Shown here: positions 25,758 to 35,654 of the stretch, one piece after another
How the letters are laid out: the number at the start of each line of letters is the position of its first letter
Position numbering within the stretch: the first letter of the stretch is position 1
Origin: Candidatus Poribacteria bacterium
Lineage (GTDB): Bacteria; Poribacteria; DTPJ01; WJIO01
Assembly: GCA_014730235.1 (NCBI GenBank)
Contig: WJIO01000219.1
Span: 1 to 52,559, forward strand
Direction: 5' to 3'
Length of the DNA stretch: 52,559 bases
The notes under the pieces: model-generated
The model's database searches: none
What the model saw: the letters and a program-made list of their open reading frames with translations, nothing else
Told to the model about the DNA's origin: nothing
Made by a program: the position numbers and the translations under genes

Positions 25758-27293
25758 TTAATTCAGCCAAAGGTTTCTATCCAAACTACGATATTGTATG
25801 GCTTCAGAGATATGCTCTGCTTGAATAATATCACTTTCGGCAAGGTCAGCTATTGTGCGGGATACTTTTAGTATACGATCATAGGCTCTGGCACTTAATC
25901 CCAGATGCTTGATAGCGGTTTCCAGAAGCTGATCTGCACCATCTGCTATCCTGCAGTATTTCCTGATTTGTCTTGAACGCATGCTGGCATTGCAGTGGAT
26001 TCCAGACCCGATTAATCGCTCCTGCTGAATCTGTCTTGCTGCATTAATCCGCTGTCTAATTTCGTGAGAGTTTTCGCCAGTTGGTTCTCCAGCAAGTTTC
26101 TCATAGGGTACAGCGGCCACTTCAATATGGATATCGATCCTGTCTAAGAGTGGCCCCGATATTTTGGACATATATTTTTGTATCTGACCCGGTGTGCAAC
26201 GGCATTCGTGGTAATTATCGCCTTTAAAACCACACAAACATGGATTCATCGCCGCCGCAAGCATAAAATTTGCAGGATAAGTTAATGTGGCTGATGCCCT
26301 GGAAATAGTTACTTTACCTGATTCCAGGGGTTGCCGCATAACCTCTAAGGCAGATTTTTTGAATTCAGGGAATTCATCAAGAAATAATACTCCATTGTGG
26401 GACAGGCTGACTTCGCCCGGTTTAGGGATTCTTCCTCCACCTATTAAGCCTGCATCTGATATGGTATGGTGGGGTGATCTGAATGGTCGGGTGGCGATCA
26501 AAGCGGAATCCTCTGGCAATTTTCCTGCAACACTGTAAATCTTGGTGGTTTCCAGAGCTTCTTCCAGACTCATCCTGGGTAAAATAGTGGGAAGACGCAT
26601 GGCCAGCATAGTTTTGCCTGATCCAGGAGGACCTATCATGATGATATTGTGTCCACCTGCTGCCGCTACCTCCAGCGAACGTTTTACATGCTCCTGTCCT
26701 TTCACATCGGAGAAATCTATCTTATATTCTGAATAGACGCTAAAAGCTTCGTTTATATCGAAATCATATGGTTTTGCATCAGCTCCATCATTCAGAAGAT
26801 TTACAGTTTCGCGAAGATTACTCACCGGATAGACTTCCAATCCGCTGGATACAGCAGATTCCTTGGCATTATCCAGAGGAACGATAAGCTTTTTGATATT
26901 GTTATCCCTTACTCCCAGAGCAATGGGCAGTGCGCCTTTGATAGGACGTACACTGCCGTCCATACCTAACTCACCTAGTATAGCAAATTCATTCAATGGA
27001 GCAATATCCACCTGTCCAGTAGCCGCCAGAACAGCAATAGCCAAAGGTAAGTCAAAGGCAGAACCTTCTTTACGAATATCCGCCGGGGCGAGATTTGCAG
27101 TTATACGTTTGACAGGGAAATTGAAAGCCGAATTCTTGATAGCCGCCGTAACTCTGTCCCGAGCTTCTTTGATAGCAACATCTGGCAAACCAACAGTGTT
27201 AAAAACAGGCAGACCTTCAGATATATCCAGTTCGACTTTGACTATATAAGCATCTATTCCCAAAACAGCAGCGCTTTGAACCTTTGCCAGCAT
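25758..27293 (-). CDS. ComM/YifB-family Mg-chelatase-like AAA+ ATPase
   Basis: The 511-residue protein has the three ComM parts: an N-terminal Lon-protease-like fold ([29 protein letters not shown]), a central AAA+ module with Walker A GPPGSGKT, Walker [12 protein letters not shown], and a C-terminal Mg-chelatase-like region with CxCxG-type cysteines ([17 protein letters not shown]). ComM proteins are hexameric helicases that help branch migration during natural transformation, although many non-competent bacteria keep the gene. GGGGAG precedes the ATG. Confidence 0.93.
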   Translation of the reverse strand: MLAKVQSAAVLGIDAYIVKVELDISEGLPVFNTVGLPDVAIKEARDRVTAAIKNSAFNFPVKRITANLAPADIRKEGSAFDLPLAIAVLAATGQVDIAPLNEFAILGELGMDGSVRPIKGALPIALGVRDNNIKKLIVPLDNAKESAVSSGLEVYPVSNLRETVNLLNDGADAKPYDFDINEAFSVYSEYKIDFSDVKGQEHVKRSLEVAAAGGHNIIMIGPPGSGKTMLAMRLPTILPRMSLEEALETTKIYSVAGKLPEDSALIATRPFRSPHHTISDAGLIGGGRIPKPGEVSLSHNGVLFLDEFPEFKKSALEVMRQPLESGKVTISRASATLTYPANFMLAAAMNPCLCGFKGDNYHECRCTPGQIQKYMSKISGPLLDRIDIHIEVAAVPYEKLAGEPTGENSHEIRQRINAARQIQQERLIGSGIHCNASMRSRQIRKYCRIADGADQLLETAIKHLGLSARAYDRILKVSRTIADLAESDIIQAEHISEAIQYRSLDRNLWLN

Positions 27294-27364
27294 TTTCTCC
27301 CCTTTCAGCTGTATTATATGGACAGATAAATTCCCTGTCAGTTATATTTTATTAAAATCCATCT

Positions 27365-29329
27365 TTATAATTCTTCAAATTTATCCAGAGCTTCCTCATC
27401 TGATATAGATTCCAGTTGGTTCAGAATTCGTTCAATGTCTTCCTTATCACCTTGTTCTGCTTTTTGACCGGAAATGGCTACAGACATCTCAGCAATTGTA
27501 GGTGACTGAAAAATCTGATTCTGGGGTATTTCTACATTAAAAGCATCATGCAAACGAGATATTATCTGAGTAGCCAGCAGAGAATGACCGCCCAATTCCA
27601 GGAAATTGTCATTGATACCCACCTGATCCAGATTCAGAATCTCCTCCCATATCTCTGTCAATTTTTCCTCTACAGGAGTTTTGGGAGGTACGTAGGGATT
27701 GTCCAGTTCCGGTCTGGCCGTGTCGGGTTCCGGCAGGGCCTGTCGGTCTACCTTATTGTTGGTATTCAGGGGCATAATTTTCATCTTCACAAAGGTCGAT
27801 GGTATCATGTAGTCCGGCAGTTTTTCAGCCAGTTCTTTTCTCAGAAGACTGACCGTAGGACTATATCCAACCTCAGGGATATAATAGGCAACAAGTCTCT
27901 GTTCCCCGGATTTATACGGCGCGGTTTTAACTACGGCCTCTCTTATGCTTTCCATTTGCATCATGGTATTTTCTACCTCGGCGGATTCGATCCTGTATCC
28001 TCTGATCTTTATCTGAAAGTCTTTCCGACCCAGGTGAGTTAATAGGGTATCAGGTTCCATTACTCCCAGGTCGCCGGTATGATAAATTCTTTTATCACTT
28101 CCATCAGGATCGGGCAGAAATTTTTTCTTTGTAAGTTCCGGTTTTCCCCAGTAGCCTGGTGATATGTATTTACTTTTTATTACGATTTCGCCAGCTTCAC
28201 CAAATTTTACACTTTTACCTTTATCATCTAAAAGCATTACCTCACAGCCATCAACTTCGTATCCCACAGGAACTATGCTGGTATTGATCTCTGTGTATTT
28301 GTGAATAAAATATTGTCGTATGATTTTGGCTTCAGCGGCTCCCAGACCATTGACTAAAATACAATCATCAGGAAAATGCTTTTTGAATAAGTCCACATCA
28401 GTTTTATACATGCGATCGCCGCCTACTTTAAGCAAGCGCATTTTCGGAAATTTATGGTTAACGGTAAGAACGCCTGCAAAATGACGTAACAAAGCAGGAA
28501 CAGATCCGTAAGCTGTAATCTCTTCATCTATAAGCCATTGGGCCATGTTATGCAGAGTTTCTTTTTTTATATCAAACACATGTAGAGATGCGCCGCTGAG
28601 TAAAGCGGTAAAAATATCGGCTACGGATGCGCTGAAGCTGGAGGATGATAATAACGTCAGACGGTCATCCTTATGTATGTGGAAATTATTAATAAATATC
28701 ATGGCGAAGTGCATGACGTCCATGTGATTTTCTATTACGCCTTTGGGCTGACCGGTGGAGCCGGAAGTATACATTATATAGGCATAGTCCTCCGGAAATA
28801 TGGATATATTCGGATTGTGGGAGGGAAGCTCAGGGCTTAATTTGTTGATGTTTATAATCTGTGAGTCCTCGATCCCTAATTTCCTGATCAACGGCAGATT
28901 GTGATCGTTGGTTACTATCAGTTCAGGAGATGTATCTTTCAGAATATATTCAACACGTTTATGGGGTAAATCCGGGTCCAGAGGAACGTAAAATTTCCGG
29001 GCTTTTAGTATACCGAATATAGCCGGTATCAGGGGAACATCATGCTGGATCATCAAGCCAACAGGCTCAGAATTTTCCCCGCACCGTTCAAGTATAACAT
29101 GGGCGAGGTTGTTTGCGGCTGTGTTTAGTTCAGCATAAGTAAGAAAACCATATTTTGAGTTGACCGACAGTTTATCCTTGTATTCTTCAACTTGTCTCTC
29201 AAAGCGATCTATTATGGATTTACCCAGTTCTTCCCGCTCAAACCTTATAAAATCATTGGTTGGATGTATATTCTTGCCTTTGACTGCAGGTGATTTAGCC
29301 AAAATCATACCTCCGTATTTATTCTTCAT
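27365..29329 (-). CDS. NRPS-like adenylation-carrier protein (A-PCP)
   Basis: The protein of 654 residues consists of an adenylation domain (about 30-535) and a carrier domain with LGGHSLLATQ near 580. The core YIMYTSGSTGQPKGV, YHTGDLG and KVDRQ are present. The substrate pocket is unusual: the place of the amino-group-binding Asp235 is Ser (SSSFSASVADIF), and YGPTE is replaced by LGAAEAK. The substrate is likely not a standard alpha-amino acid, or the domain has another role. No condensation or release domain exists. It overlaps the upstream NRPS gene by 11 nt. A GGAGG before an internal ATG at 29308 makes the start uncertain. Confidence 0.85.
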   Translation of the reverse strand: MKNKYGGMILAKSPAVKGKNIHPTNDFIRFEREELGKSIIDRFERQVEEYKDKLSVNSKYGFLTYAELNTAANNLAHVILERCGENSEPVGLMIQHDVPLIPAIFGILKARKFYVPLDPDLPHKRVEYILKDTSPELIVTNDHNLPLIRKLGIEDSQIININKLSPELPSHNPNISIFPEDYAYIMYTSGSTGQPKGVIENHMDVMHFAMIFINNFHIHKDDRLTLLSSSSFSASVADIFTALLSGASLHVFDIKKETLHNMAQWLIDEEITAYGSVPALLRHFAGVLTVNHKFPKMRLLKVGGDRMYKTDVDLFKKHFPDDCILVNGLGAAEAKIIRQYFIHKYTEINTSIVPVGYEVDGCEVMLLDDKGKSVKFGEAGEIVIKSKYISPGYWGKPELTKKKFLPDPDGSDKRIYHTGDLGVMEPDTLLTHLGRKDFQIKIRGYRIESAEVENTMMQMESIREAVVKTAPYKSGEQRLVAYYIPEVGYSPTVSLLRKELAEKLPDYMIPSTFVKMKIMPLNTNNKVDRQALPEPDTARPELDNPYVPPKTPVEEKLTEIWEEILNLDQVGINDNFLELGGHSLLATQIISRLHDAFNVEIPQNQIFQSPTIAEMSVAISGQKAEQGDKEDIERILNQLESISDEEALDKFEEL

Positions 29330-32300
29330 CTGAAGGTTCTTCTAATTCATCTAAAAGAGCTTTTAGCTCTGATTCCTCTATATTCCCCAGCATCTTCCGG
29401 GAAATTTCTGAAGCTATCTCGGCTATATTGGGATACTGGAAAAAGTTTTTCAGGGATATATTGATCTGAAACACGCTTCGGATTCGGGATACTACCTTCG
29501 TGACAAGAAGGGAATGACCACCAAGGTAAAAAAAGTTGTCGTGTATTCCTATTTTTTCAATTCCAAGAACATCAGACCATATTTCGGCCAGGGATTCTTC
29601 CACAGGAGTTTGAGGTGGAATGTATTCATCCTGAATATCCCTTGTCCGTTCGGGTACAGGCAGGGCCTTGATATTTACCTTACCATGAGCTGAAAGGGGG
29701 ATTTTATCAAGAGCTACAAAAGCCGAAGGTATCATATGTTCCGGGAGTTTTTGCCTCAGGAAATCTACCAGATCGCTTTCGTCAATTGTATTTCCTTCTT
29801 CAGGTATTATATATGCCACAAGTCTTTTATCACCGAGGGTATCCTCTCTGGCCATTACCAGGGCTTCGGCTATTTCACGATGTAGGGTTAGTATGACTTC
29901 GATCTCACCGGCTTCTATGCGGAATCCCCTGATTTTGATCTGATGATCCACACGACCCAGGAATTCTATATTCCCATCGGGTAGATAGCGGGCCATATCA
30001 CCAGTTTTATATAATCTTCCCGTATCCCTGAATGGATCAGGTATAAAACTATTCTCTGTCTGCTCTGGATTGTTAAGGTAACAGCGTGCAAGATTAAAGC
30101 CACCTATAAATATCTCACCTGTTACACCTATGGGCACCGGCTGCATCTGCTCTGTAAGTATATAAATTTGCGTATTTGGTAAAGGTTTTCCGATAGGAGT
30201 TATGGTATATTCCCTATCCTCTGTTTGATTATTTACATGATAGGTAGTTACTCCAACGGTGGTTTCTGTGGGACCGTAGTGATTGTATATGTTGCACCCC
30301 GGTTTTATGGATTGAAGCTTTTTCACCCACTTCCAACGAGAAGCTTCACCCCCTATCACAAGAGTATCTTTCGGCAGAATTTCCCCTGGTGATGCTGAAG
30401 AGAGCAGCATTTCCAGATGGGATGGTGCTATTTTAAGGTAATCAATAGAATGGTTTTTGAAATACTCACCTAAAGCCCGGGGATCGAGGCTTTGCTCACG
30501 CAGGATGATATGTAATGTACCTCCAAGGATCAAGGGTGGAAAAAGAACAGTTATACAAGCGTCAACCGTCAAAGGCTGAACCATGGCATAACTGCGTTGG
30601 GGTTTAAAATCCAGCTTTTCCATTATCCCAAAGCAGTAATTCATAAGCTGTCTGTGCTCCACTGCCACACCTTTGGGCTTGCCGGTAGTGCCGGAAGTAT
30701 ACAGAACATAGGCCAGATTATGGCTCTTAACTTCAGAATGCGAAGGTGTTGCCTGCTCCAGGGATATCTTTTTCCAGTCTTTATCAATATTAATCCTGCT
30801 TGTCGTATGTCCGGCAAGATCTGGGCTTTGATCTGATTTTGTCAGAATGACTGACATCCGGGAATCCTTTGCCATGTATGAAAGGCGATCCTCAGGATAA
30901 TTGTGTTCCATTGGGACGTATGCTCCGCCGGCTTTCAGTATTCCCATAATACTGGTTATCATATCCAGAGATCGCTCCATGCATATTCCAACGGTTTTTT
31001 CAGGGCCTATGCCAAGTCGTTTGAGATAGTGGGCTAACTGGTTTGATCGGGCGTTCAATTCCCGGTAAGTCAGGCTTTTGTCTTTGCATACAATGGCTGT
31101 GGATTCGGGTGTCTTTTTCGCCTGCTTCTCCAGGAGCTGGTGAATACATTGATCTAGATCATAATCCCTTGATGTTTCGTTCCATTCCCGCATTATAAGA
31201 TGTTTTTCTGCACTGGATAATATGGGTAGGACTGATATGCGCTCATCAGGATTTGTTACTAAACTTTCCAGAAGATTCTGGAAATGTTCCAACATGCGCT
31301 GTATGGTGGATGATTCAAATAAATCTGTGTTGTATGTAAATACGCATGAAAGCCCCTGTTCTTTTTCGGAGATCTCCAGGGTTATGTCAAAGGGTGCAAT
31401 GCCGCTATCAAATTTATATTCCTCTATTATCAGTTCCCGGATTTTTTCAACCTTTTTAGGGGTATTCTCCAGATTAAATAACACCTGGAACAGAGGTTTA
31501 TAACTGAGGCTTCTTTCTGGATTTATCTGTTCAACTATTTTTTCAAAGGGTATGTCCTGGTTAGCATAGGCTTCCAGGGCTTCTTTTTTCACCCGGGCCA
31601 ATAGTTCCCGAAACGTAGGTTCACCGGAAAGGTCAATTCGCAAAATAATCGTGTTGATAAAAGATCCAATAAGTTCTTCGCTTTCAACAGCGCCGCGCCC
31701 GGCTACAGGAACGCCCAGGGTTATGTCTTCCTGTCGGGAATAGCGATACAAAAGCACTTGAAAGGCTGAAAGCATTGTCATAAATAGGGTTACTTCTTCT
31801 CGCTGACCAAGCTTTCTTAGAGATTGCAAAAGCTTTCTGGATATCATAAGCGTCTGGCGAGAGCCTCTGTATGTCAATATACTGGGTCTTGGTCGATCTG
31901 TCGGCAAAGACAGGGGTTCAGGAGGAACAGAAAGTTTTTCCAGCCAGTATGATAACTGCTCATCCAGTGTGCCATCCTCCAGCAGTTTATTCTGCCATAG
32001 GCTGTAATCCGAATATTGTATGGGAAGCTCTTCCAGTGGCGAAGATTTTCCGGAATAAAAGGCCGAATATAAATCAGATAGTTCTTTCAATAGTATATCA
32101 AATGACCACCTGTCAAAGACTATGTGATGGAAAGTAATTAGCAGGATGTGGTCTTCATGGCCTATCTTAATAATTTTCACCCGGATTACCGGTCCTTGGG
32201 CCAGGTTAAAAGGCTTTTTAACTTCATCTGAGGCTATTCTTTGGGCTTCTTTTTCCCTTTCCTTGCCGGATAAATTGCTAATATCCACTACCGGGATTTC

Positions 32301-34349
32301 CAAATTTAACCGGGAATCAATAATCTGCACAGGTTGCCCATCTCTTTCAGGGAATCTGGCCCTTAGAACGCTGTGACGTTTGACAATTTCATTTAAGCTA
32401 CGCCTGAGAATATCTGTATCAAGCTTCCCTTTCAGCCTTAGATATGCAGGACGATGATATGCAGGATTACCCGGTTCAAATCGATCCAGAAACCACAGGC
32501 GCATCTGAATGTTGGAGAGGGGCAGGTTACCAGTTTCGTCCCGGGCATCCAGAATAACCTTATCGATTGGTTTTGTTGATTCTATTCTTACTGCTATATT
32601 GGCTATAGTGGGTCTGTCGAGAAAATCCAGAAAAGATAGCCTGTAACCCATTCTGGCTCTTACCCTGGACATGATCTGGGTGGCCAGCATCGAATCGCCG
32701 CCCAGTTGCAGAAAATTATCGTTTATGCCTATTTCATCTATTCCCAATACTTCAGACCATATATCTGAAAGGGATTTTTCCAGGGATGTGCGGGGTGGCA
32801 CGAATTCCTGCCTTGTTTCCTCCTCTGTCATGGATGTTATACCCAGCTTTTCCGCAAGTCCAATACGCTGGAGTTTGCCTGTAGGGCCCTTGGGAATTTC
32901 GTCAACAATTAATATTTTCTTTGGTACTTTGAAATCTGATATTTGCTTTGCGGTAAATTCTTGCAACTCCCTTTCTTTAACTTCCGCGCCTTCCCGGAGT
33001 ATTACAGCAGCGGCTACCTCCTCGCCTAATTGATGATGCGGGGCTGCAAAGGCTGTGGCCTGAATTACATCGGGATGGCTTAAAAGCACCTCATCCACTG
33101 CCCGCGGGGCTATTTTTTCGCCTCCCCGGTTAATAAGCTCTTTTATACGCCCGGTGATAAATACATAGCCATCAGAGTCCATGTATCCCTGGTCGCCGGT
33201 TCTGAACCATCCCTTTGTAAAGGCTGTTTTATTTGCTTCCGGGTTATTTTCGTATCCGTTTGTTACATTTTCTCCCCGGATTACTATCTCACCTATCTCA
33301 TTTTTATCCAGCAAATTTCCCTCTTCATCCATGATATTCATCTCCGGACCTGCTGGCAAACCAACCGAACCGGGCTTACGAATACCCGGGGGTAAGGGAT
33401 TGGTAGACATCTGGTGTGACGCTTCCGTCATACCGTATGACTCAATCATAGGCGCGTTGAAAATACTCTCAAGTTCTTTCATCACCTGAGGAGGTAAGGA
33501 GGCTGAGGATGAACGAAGGAATCTCAGGGGATTTTTACTGATTATGTCTTTGTTGGATTCAGCCCTGGACAATATAGCCTGATGCATGGTGGGAACGGCT
33601 GAATACCATGTGGGATGGAAATAGCCCATCCATTCAAAGAAGTCGGGCGCGTAAAATCCAGGGGTGCAGACAATGCTCGCACCTGCTGTTATTGTGGATA
33701 ATGTAGCACCCATAAGACCGTGTATATGAAATAGGGGCATGATGTTAAGGCATCGGTCATCTGGTGTAAGTCTTAAAGCTGATTTTATGTTTCCAGCGGA
33801 TGTGCATATATTTATGTGGGTCAAGGGAACGATTTTAGGTCTTGATGTAGTTCCTGAGGTATGAAGAACCAGGGCCACGTCTTCAGGTTGTGCAGAATTG
33901 CTCTTGAGCGGTGAATCAGGGATTTTGCCGTTTTCAAGGGTGAATTTTCCCGCTGTTAAACCGGGTATAAGTTTTACTACAGGCACATTCAGGGATTTTG
34001 CCACTTCTACAACCGGGGAATCGAATCCATACTGAATTACCAGAGCTTTTGCCTGTAAGTCTGAAAGGTAAAATTCGTATTCTTTGGCCCGGTAATTGGG
34101 ATTGAGGGGTGCGCTGGTGGCGGCAGAAGCTATGGTAAGAAAAGTCGAAGCCATTTCGGGCCCATTTGGTAAAACAATGGCAACTCGATCATTTCGGGAT
34201 ATTCCCATAGCGTTAAGACTGTTTATGACATACCGGGCCTGCTGAAATAATTCACCGTATGTCAGCGGATTTTTGTCTATACCCAGAATTGCTTTTGAAT
34301 CAGGAATGTTTTTCCCGTGTTGTTTTAGAATTTGATATACAGATTTCAT
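29319..34349 (-). CDS. Hybrid NRPS: acyl-ligase-PCP-C-A-PCP
   Basis: Order in the 1676 residues: acyl-CoA-ligase-like adenylation domain (1-515; LHTSGTTSRPKIVPLTH), carrier (LGGDSML, about 550), condensation domain (about 590-1030), adenylation domain (about 1060-1570; YVLYTSGTTGKPKGV, HYGPTETT) and carrier (LGGHSLLVT, about 1608). My manual reading of the second A pocket is D-A-T-K-V-G-H-V-G-K, close to the published aspartate code. The condensation motif reads HHIVFDRW instead of HHxxxDG. The first domain could load an acyl chain, so an N-acylated product is possible. No thioesterase, reductase or 4-phosphopantetheinyl transferase is nearby. Confidence 0.9.
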   Translation of the reverse strand: MKSVYQILKQHGKNIPDSKAILGIDKNPLTYGELFQQARYVINSLNAMGISRNDRVAIVLPNGPEMASTFLTIASAATSAPLNPNYRAKEYEFYLSDLQAKALVIQYGFDSPVVEVAKSLNVPVVKLIPGLTAGKFTLENGKIPDSPLKSNSAQPEDVALVLHTSGTTSRPKIVPLTHINICTSAGNIKSALRLTPDDRCLNIMPLFHIHGLMGATLSTITAGASIVCTPGFYAPDFFEWMGYFHPTWYSAVPTMHQAILSRAESNKDIISKNPLRFLRSSSASLPPQVMKELESIFNAPMIESYGMTEASHQMSTNPLPPGIRKPGSVGLPAGPEMNIMDEEGNLLDKNEIGEIVIRGENVTNGYENNPEANKTAFTKGWFRTGDQGYMDSDGYVFITGRIKELINRGGEKIAPRAVDEVLLSHPDVIQATAFAAPHHQLGEEVAAAVILREGAEVKERELQEFTAKQISDFKVPKKILIVDEIPKGPTGKLQRIGLAEKLGITSMTEEETRQEFVPPRTSLEKSLSDIWSEVLGIDEIGINDNFLQLGGDSMLATQIMSRVRARMGYRLSFLDFLDRPTIANIAVRIESTKPIDKVILDARDETGNLPLSNIQMRLWFLDRFEPGNPAYHRPAYLRLKGKLDTDILRRSLNEIVKRHSVLRARFPERDGQPVQIIDSRLNLEIPVVDISNLSGKEREKEAQRIASDEVKKPFNLAQGPVIRVKIIKIGHEDHILLITFHHIVFDRWSFDILLKELSDLYSAFYSGKSSPLEELPIQYSDYSLWQNKLLEDGTLDEQLSYWLEKLSVPPEPLSLPTDRPRPSILTYRGSRQTLMISRKLLQSLRKLGQREEVTLFMTMLSAFQVLLYRYSRQEDITLGVPVAGRGAVESEELIGSFINTIILRIDLSGEPTFRELLARVKKEALEAYANQDIPFEKIVEQINPERSLSYKPLFQVLFNLENTPKKVEKIRELIIEEYKFDSGIAPFDITLEISEKEQGLSCVFTYNTDLFESSTIQRMLEHFQNLLESLVTNPDERISVLPILSSAEKHLIMREWNETSRDYDLDQCIHQLLEKQAKKTPESTAIVCKDKSLTYRELNARSNQLAHYLKRLGIGPEKTVGICMERSLDMITSIMGILKAGGAYVPMEHNYPEDRLSYMAKDSRMSVILTKSDQSPDLAGHTTSRINIDKDWKKISLEQATPSHSEVKSHNLAYVLYTSGTTGKPKGVAVEHRQLMNYCFGIMEKLDFKPQRSYAMVQPLTVDACITVLFPPLILGGTLHIILREQSLDPRALGEYFKNHSIDYLKIAPSHLEMLLSSASPGEILPKDTLVIGGEASRWKWVKKLQSIKPGCNIYNHYGPTETTVGVTTYHVNNQTEDREYTITPIGKPLPNTQIYILTEQMQPVPIGVTGEIFIGGFNLARCYLNNPEQTENSFIPDPFRDTGRLYKTGDMARYLPDGNIEFLGRVDHQIKIRGFRIEAGEIEVILTLHREIAEALVMAREDTLGDKRLVAYIIPEEGNTIDESDLVDFLRQKLPEHMIPSAFVALDKIPLSAHGKVNIKALPVPERTRDIQDEYIPPQTPVEESLAEIWSDVLGIEKIGIHDNFFYLGGHSLLVTKVVSRIRSVFQINISLKNFFQYPNIAEIASEISRKMLGNIEESELKALLDELEEPSDEE

Positions 34350-34497
34350 GATTTTATTTTCTTCATCCGTTATTTTTTTTATGATTGGTCTAATTTTTTA
34401 ATAAGGTGTTTAGCTATTATAACATCACACAATTGTTGACATCAAGGGAATATTGCATTAGACTATAGGCAAATTTGCAGATAAACTTAAAATATCT

Positions 34498-34535
34498 GGT
34501 TCTTCAGGGTTAAGTGTGTAAAAATGAAAAACCAA
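34498..34535 (+). repeat. Relic of a family A left half
   Basis: GGTTCTTCAGGGTTAAGTGTGTAAAAATG resembles the left end of family A, but no matching right end follows. It lies in the leader of the DUF4416 gene. Confidence 0.4.
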
Positions 34536-34561
34536 ATCTCTAAAAGCGAACGGTGATAAAT

Positions 34562-35131
34562 ATGGGTGAGATTAAAAAACATCCCCCGGTTAAATTTATA
34601 ACCGGCATGATTTCTGTTGATAAATCCCTCTTTGAATTATTGCAGGAGATATTATCTCATAAGTTTGGAGGTATTGATTTTCAAAGCGAGGTCATAAAAT
34701 TTGATTTTACCGATTACTACTATGAAGAAATGGGTTCAGAGCTTTTAAGAAAGTTTATAAGCTTTGAGCGGCTTATTATGCCCGAAGAGTTAGTAGAAAT
34801 CAAGCATTACACAAATGATATTGAGAAAGGCTATTTGCAGCCGGATTCCGAAAGACGCAGGATAAACCTTGACCCGGGATATGTTTCAGCCGCAAAGCTT
34901 ATCCTGGCCAGCACAAAAGACCATATACACAGGATATATCTGAATAACGGTATATATGCCGAAACAACGTTAAGGAGAGAGAACAAGTCCTTTCGCCCCT
35001 GGCAGTGGACATATCCTGATTACAGATCGGAAAAGTATATAGAAATTTTCAACAAAATAAGACGGATATATATGAAACAGCTAAAGGATCAGGGCATAAG
35101 TGCTCATCCTATATCTATAGTTTCCCAATAG
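34562..35131 (+). CDS. DUF4416-family protein
   Basis: The 189-residue soluble protein matches DUF4416: PVKFITGMISVD at the start, FDFTDYYYEEMGSELLRKFISFERLI in the middle, then RRINLDPGYVSAAKLILASTKDHIHRIYL and the tail FRPWQWTYPDYRSEKYIEIFNKIR. The family occurs in many anaerobic and thermophilic bacteria; its function is unknown. ATG at 34562, preceded by GGTGA, is preferred over the GTG at 34553. It is followed 20 nt later by a membrane protein gene, suggesting one transcript with the next two genes. Confidence 0.85.
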   Translation: MGEIKKHPPVKFITGMISVDKSLFELLQEILSHKFGGIDFQSEVIKFDFTDYYYEEMGSELLRKFISFERLIMPEELVEIKHYTNDIEKGYLQPDSERRRINLDPGYVSAAKLILASTKDHIHRIYLNNGIYAETTLRRENKSFRPWQWTYPDYRSEKYIEIFNKIRRIYMKQLKDQGISAHPISIVSQ

Positions 35132-35151
35132 AAGAATTCTGGAGAACAAGT

Positions 35152-35652
35152 ATGAATTTCAGGTTGATTTTACCCTTTACAATTATAATATTTATGTGCA
35201 TACCCTGTTATGTATACGCCTATGATGATTACCTGCTGGATAAATATGATAGCGAGACCATACATCTGTATTACAGTGTAGCGGGTAATGGTTTTGTAAA
35301 GGATGGCAGAATTATCAATATAAGCCTGCTGGGCACAAATCTCGCTGAAGCCATGATCGGTTCGACATTTGCCCTTGAGGAAATGCAAAAGGCCCGAAAA
35401 TATAAAATAATCAGCATTTCCGCGGGTTCGGTATCAACCATTTTAAGCATAACAGGGGTAATAATGGCAATTTTAGATACTGGTGAAAACCGAACTTTTG
35501 AGATTACATCCATTGTCCTGGGTGCTGTAAGCGGTATCATTTCCGATGGTTTTAACCGGGCAGCCATGTCTGCTACAAACCGGGCAGTATGGCTTTATAA
35601 CCGGGATGTTATGTCAGGACAACTGGAAACCAGTGGCATAGAAAGGAATTAG
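35152..35652 (+). CDS. Small exported membrane protein, unknown
   Basis: I do not recognise this 166-residue protein. It begins with a signal sequence (LILPFTIIIFMCIPCYVYA) and later has two hydrophobic segments (IISISAGSVSTILSITGVIMAIL and ITSIVLGAVSGIISDGF), each rich in Gly/Ser/Ala, with a short hydrophilic turn between. The tail is polar. GGAGA precedes the ATG. The gene sits between DUF4416 and the amidohydrolase, two bases from the latter, so translational coupling is likely. Confidence 0.65.
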   Translation: MNFRLILPFTIIIFMCIPCYVYAYDDYLLDKYDSETIHLYYSVAGNGFVKDGRIINISLLGTNLAEAMIGSTFALEEMQKARKYKIISISAGSVSTILSITGVIMAILDTGENRTFEITSIVLGAVSGIISDGFNRAAMSATNRAVWLYNRDVMSGQLETSGIERN

Positions 35653-35654
35653 AC

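Noticed and set aside
21613-34349. MATE transporter as exporter of the NRPS product.
   Set aside because: Four unrelated genes and about 4 kb separate them, with different promoters; no linkage evidence.
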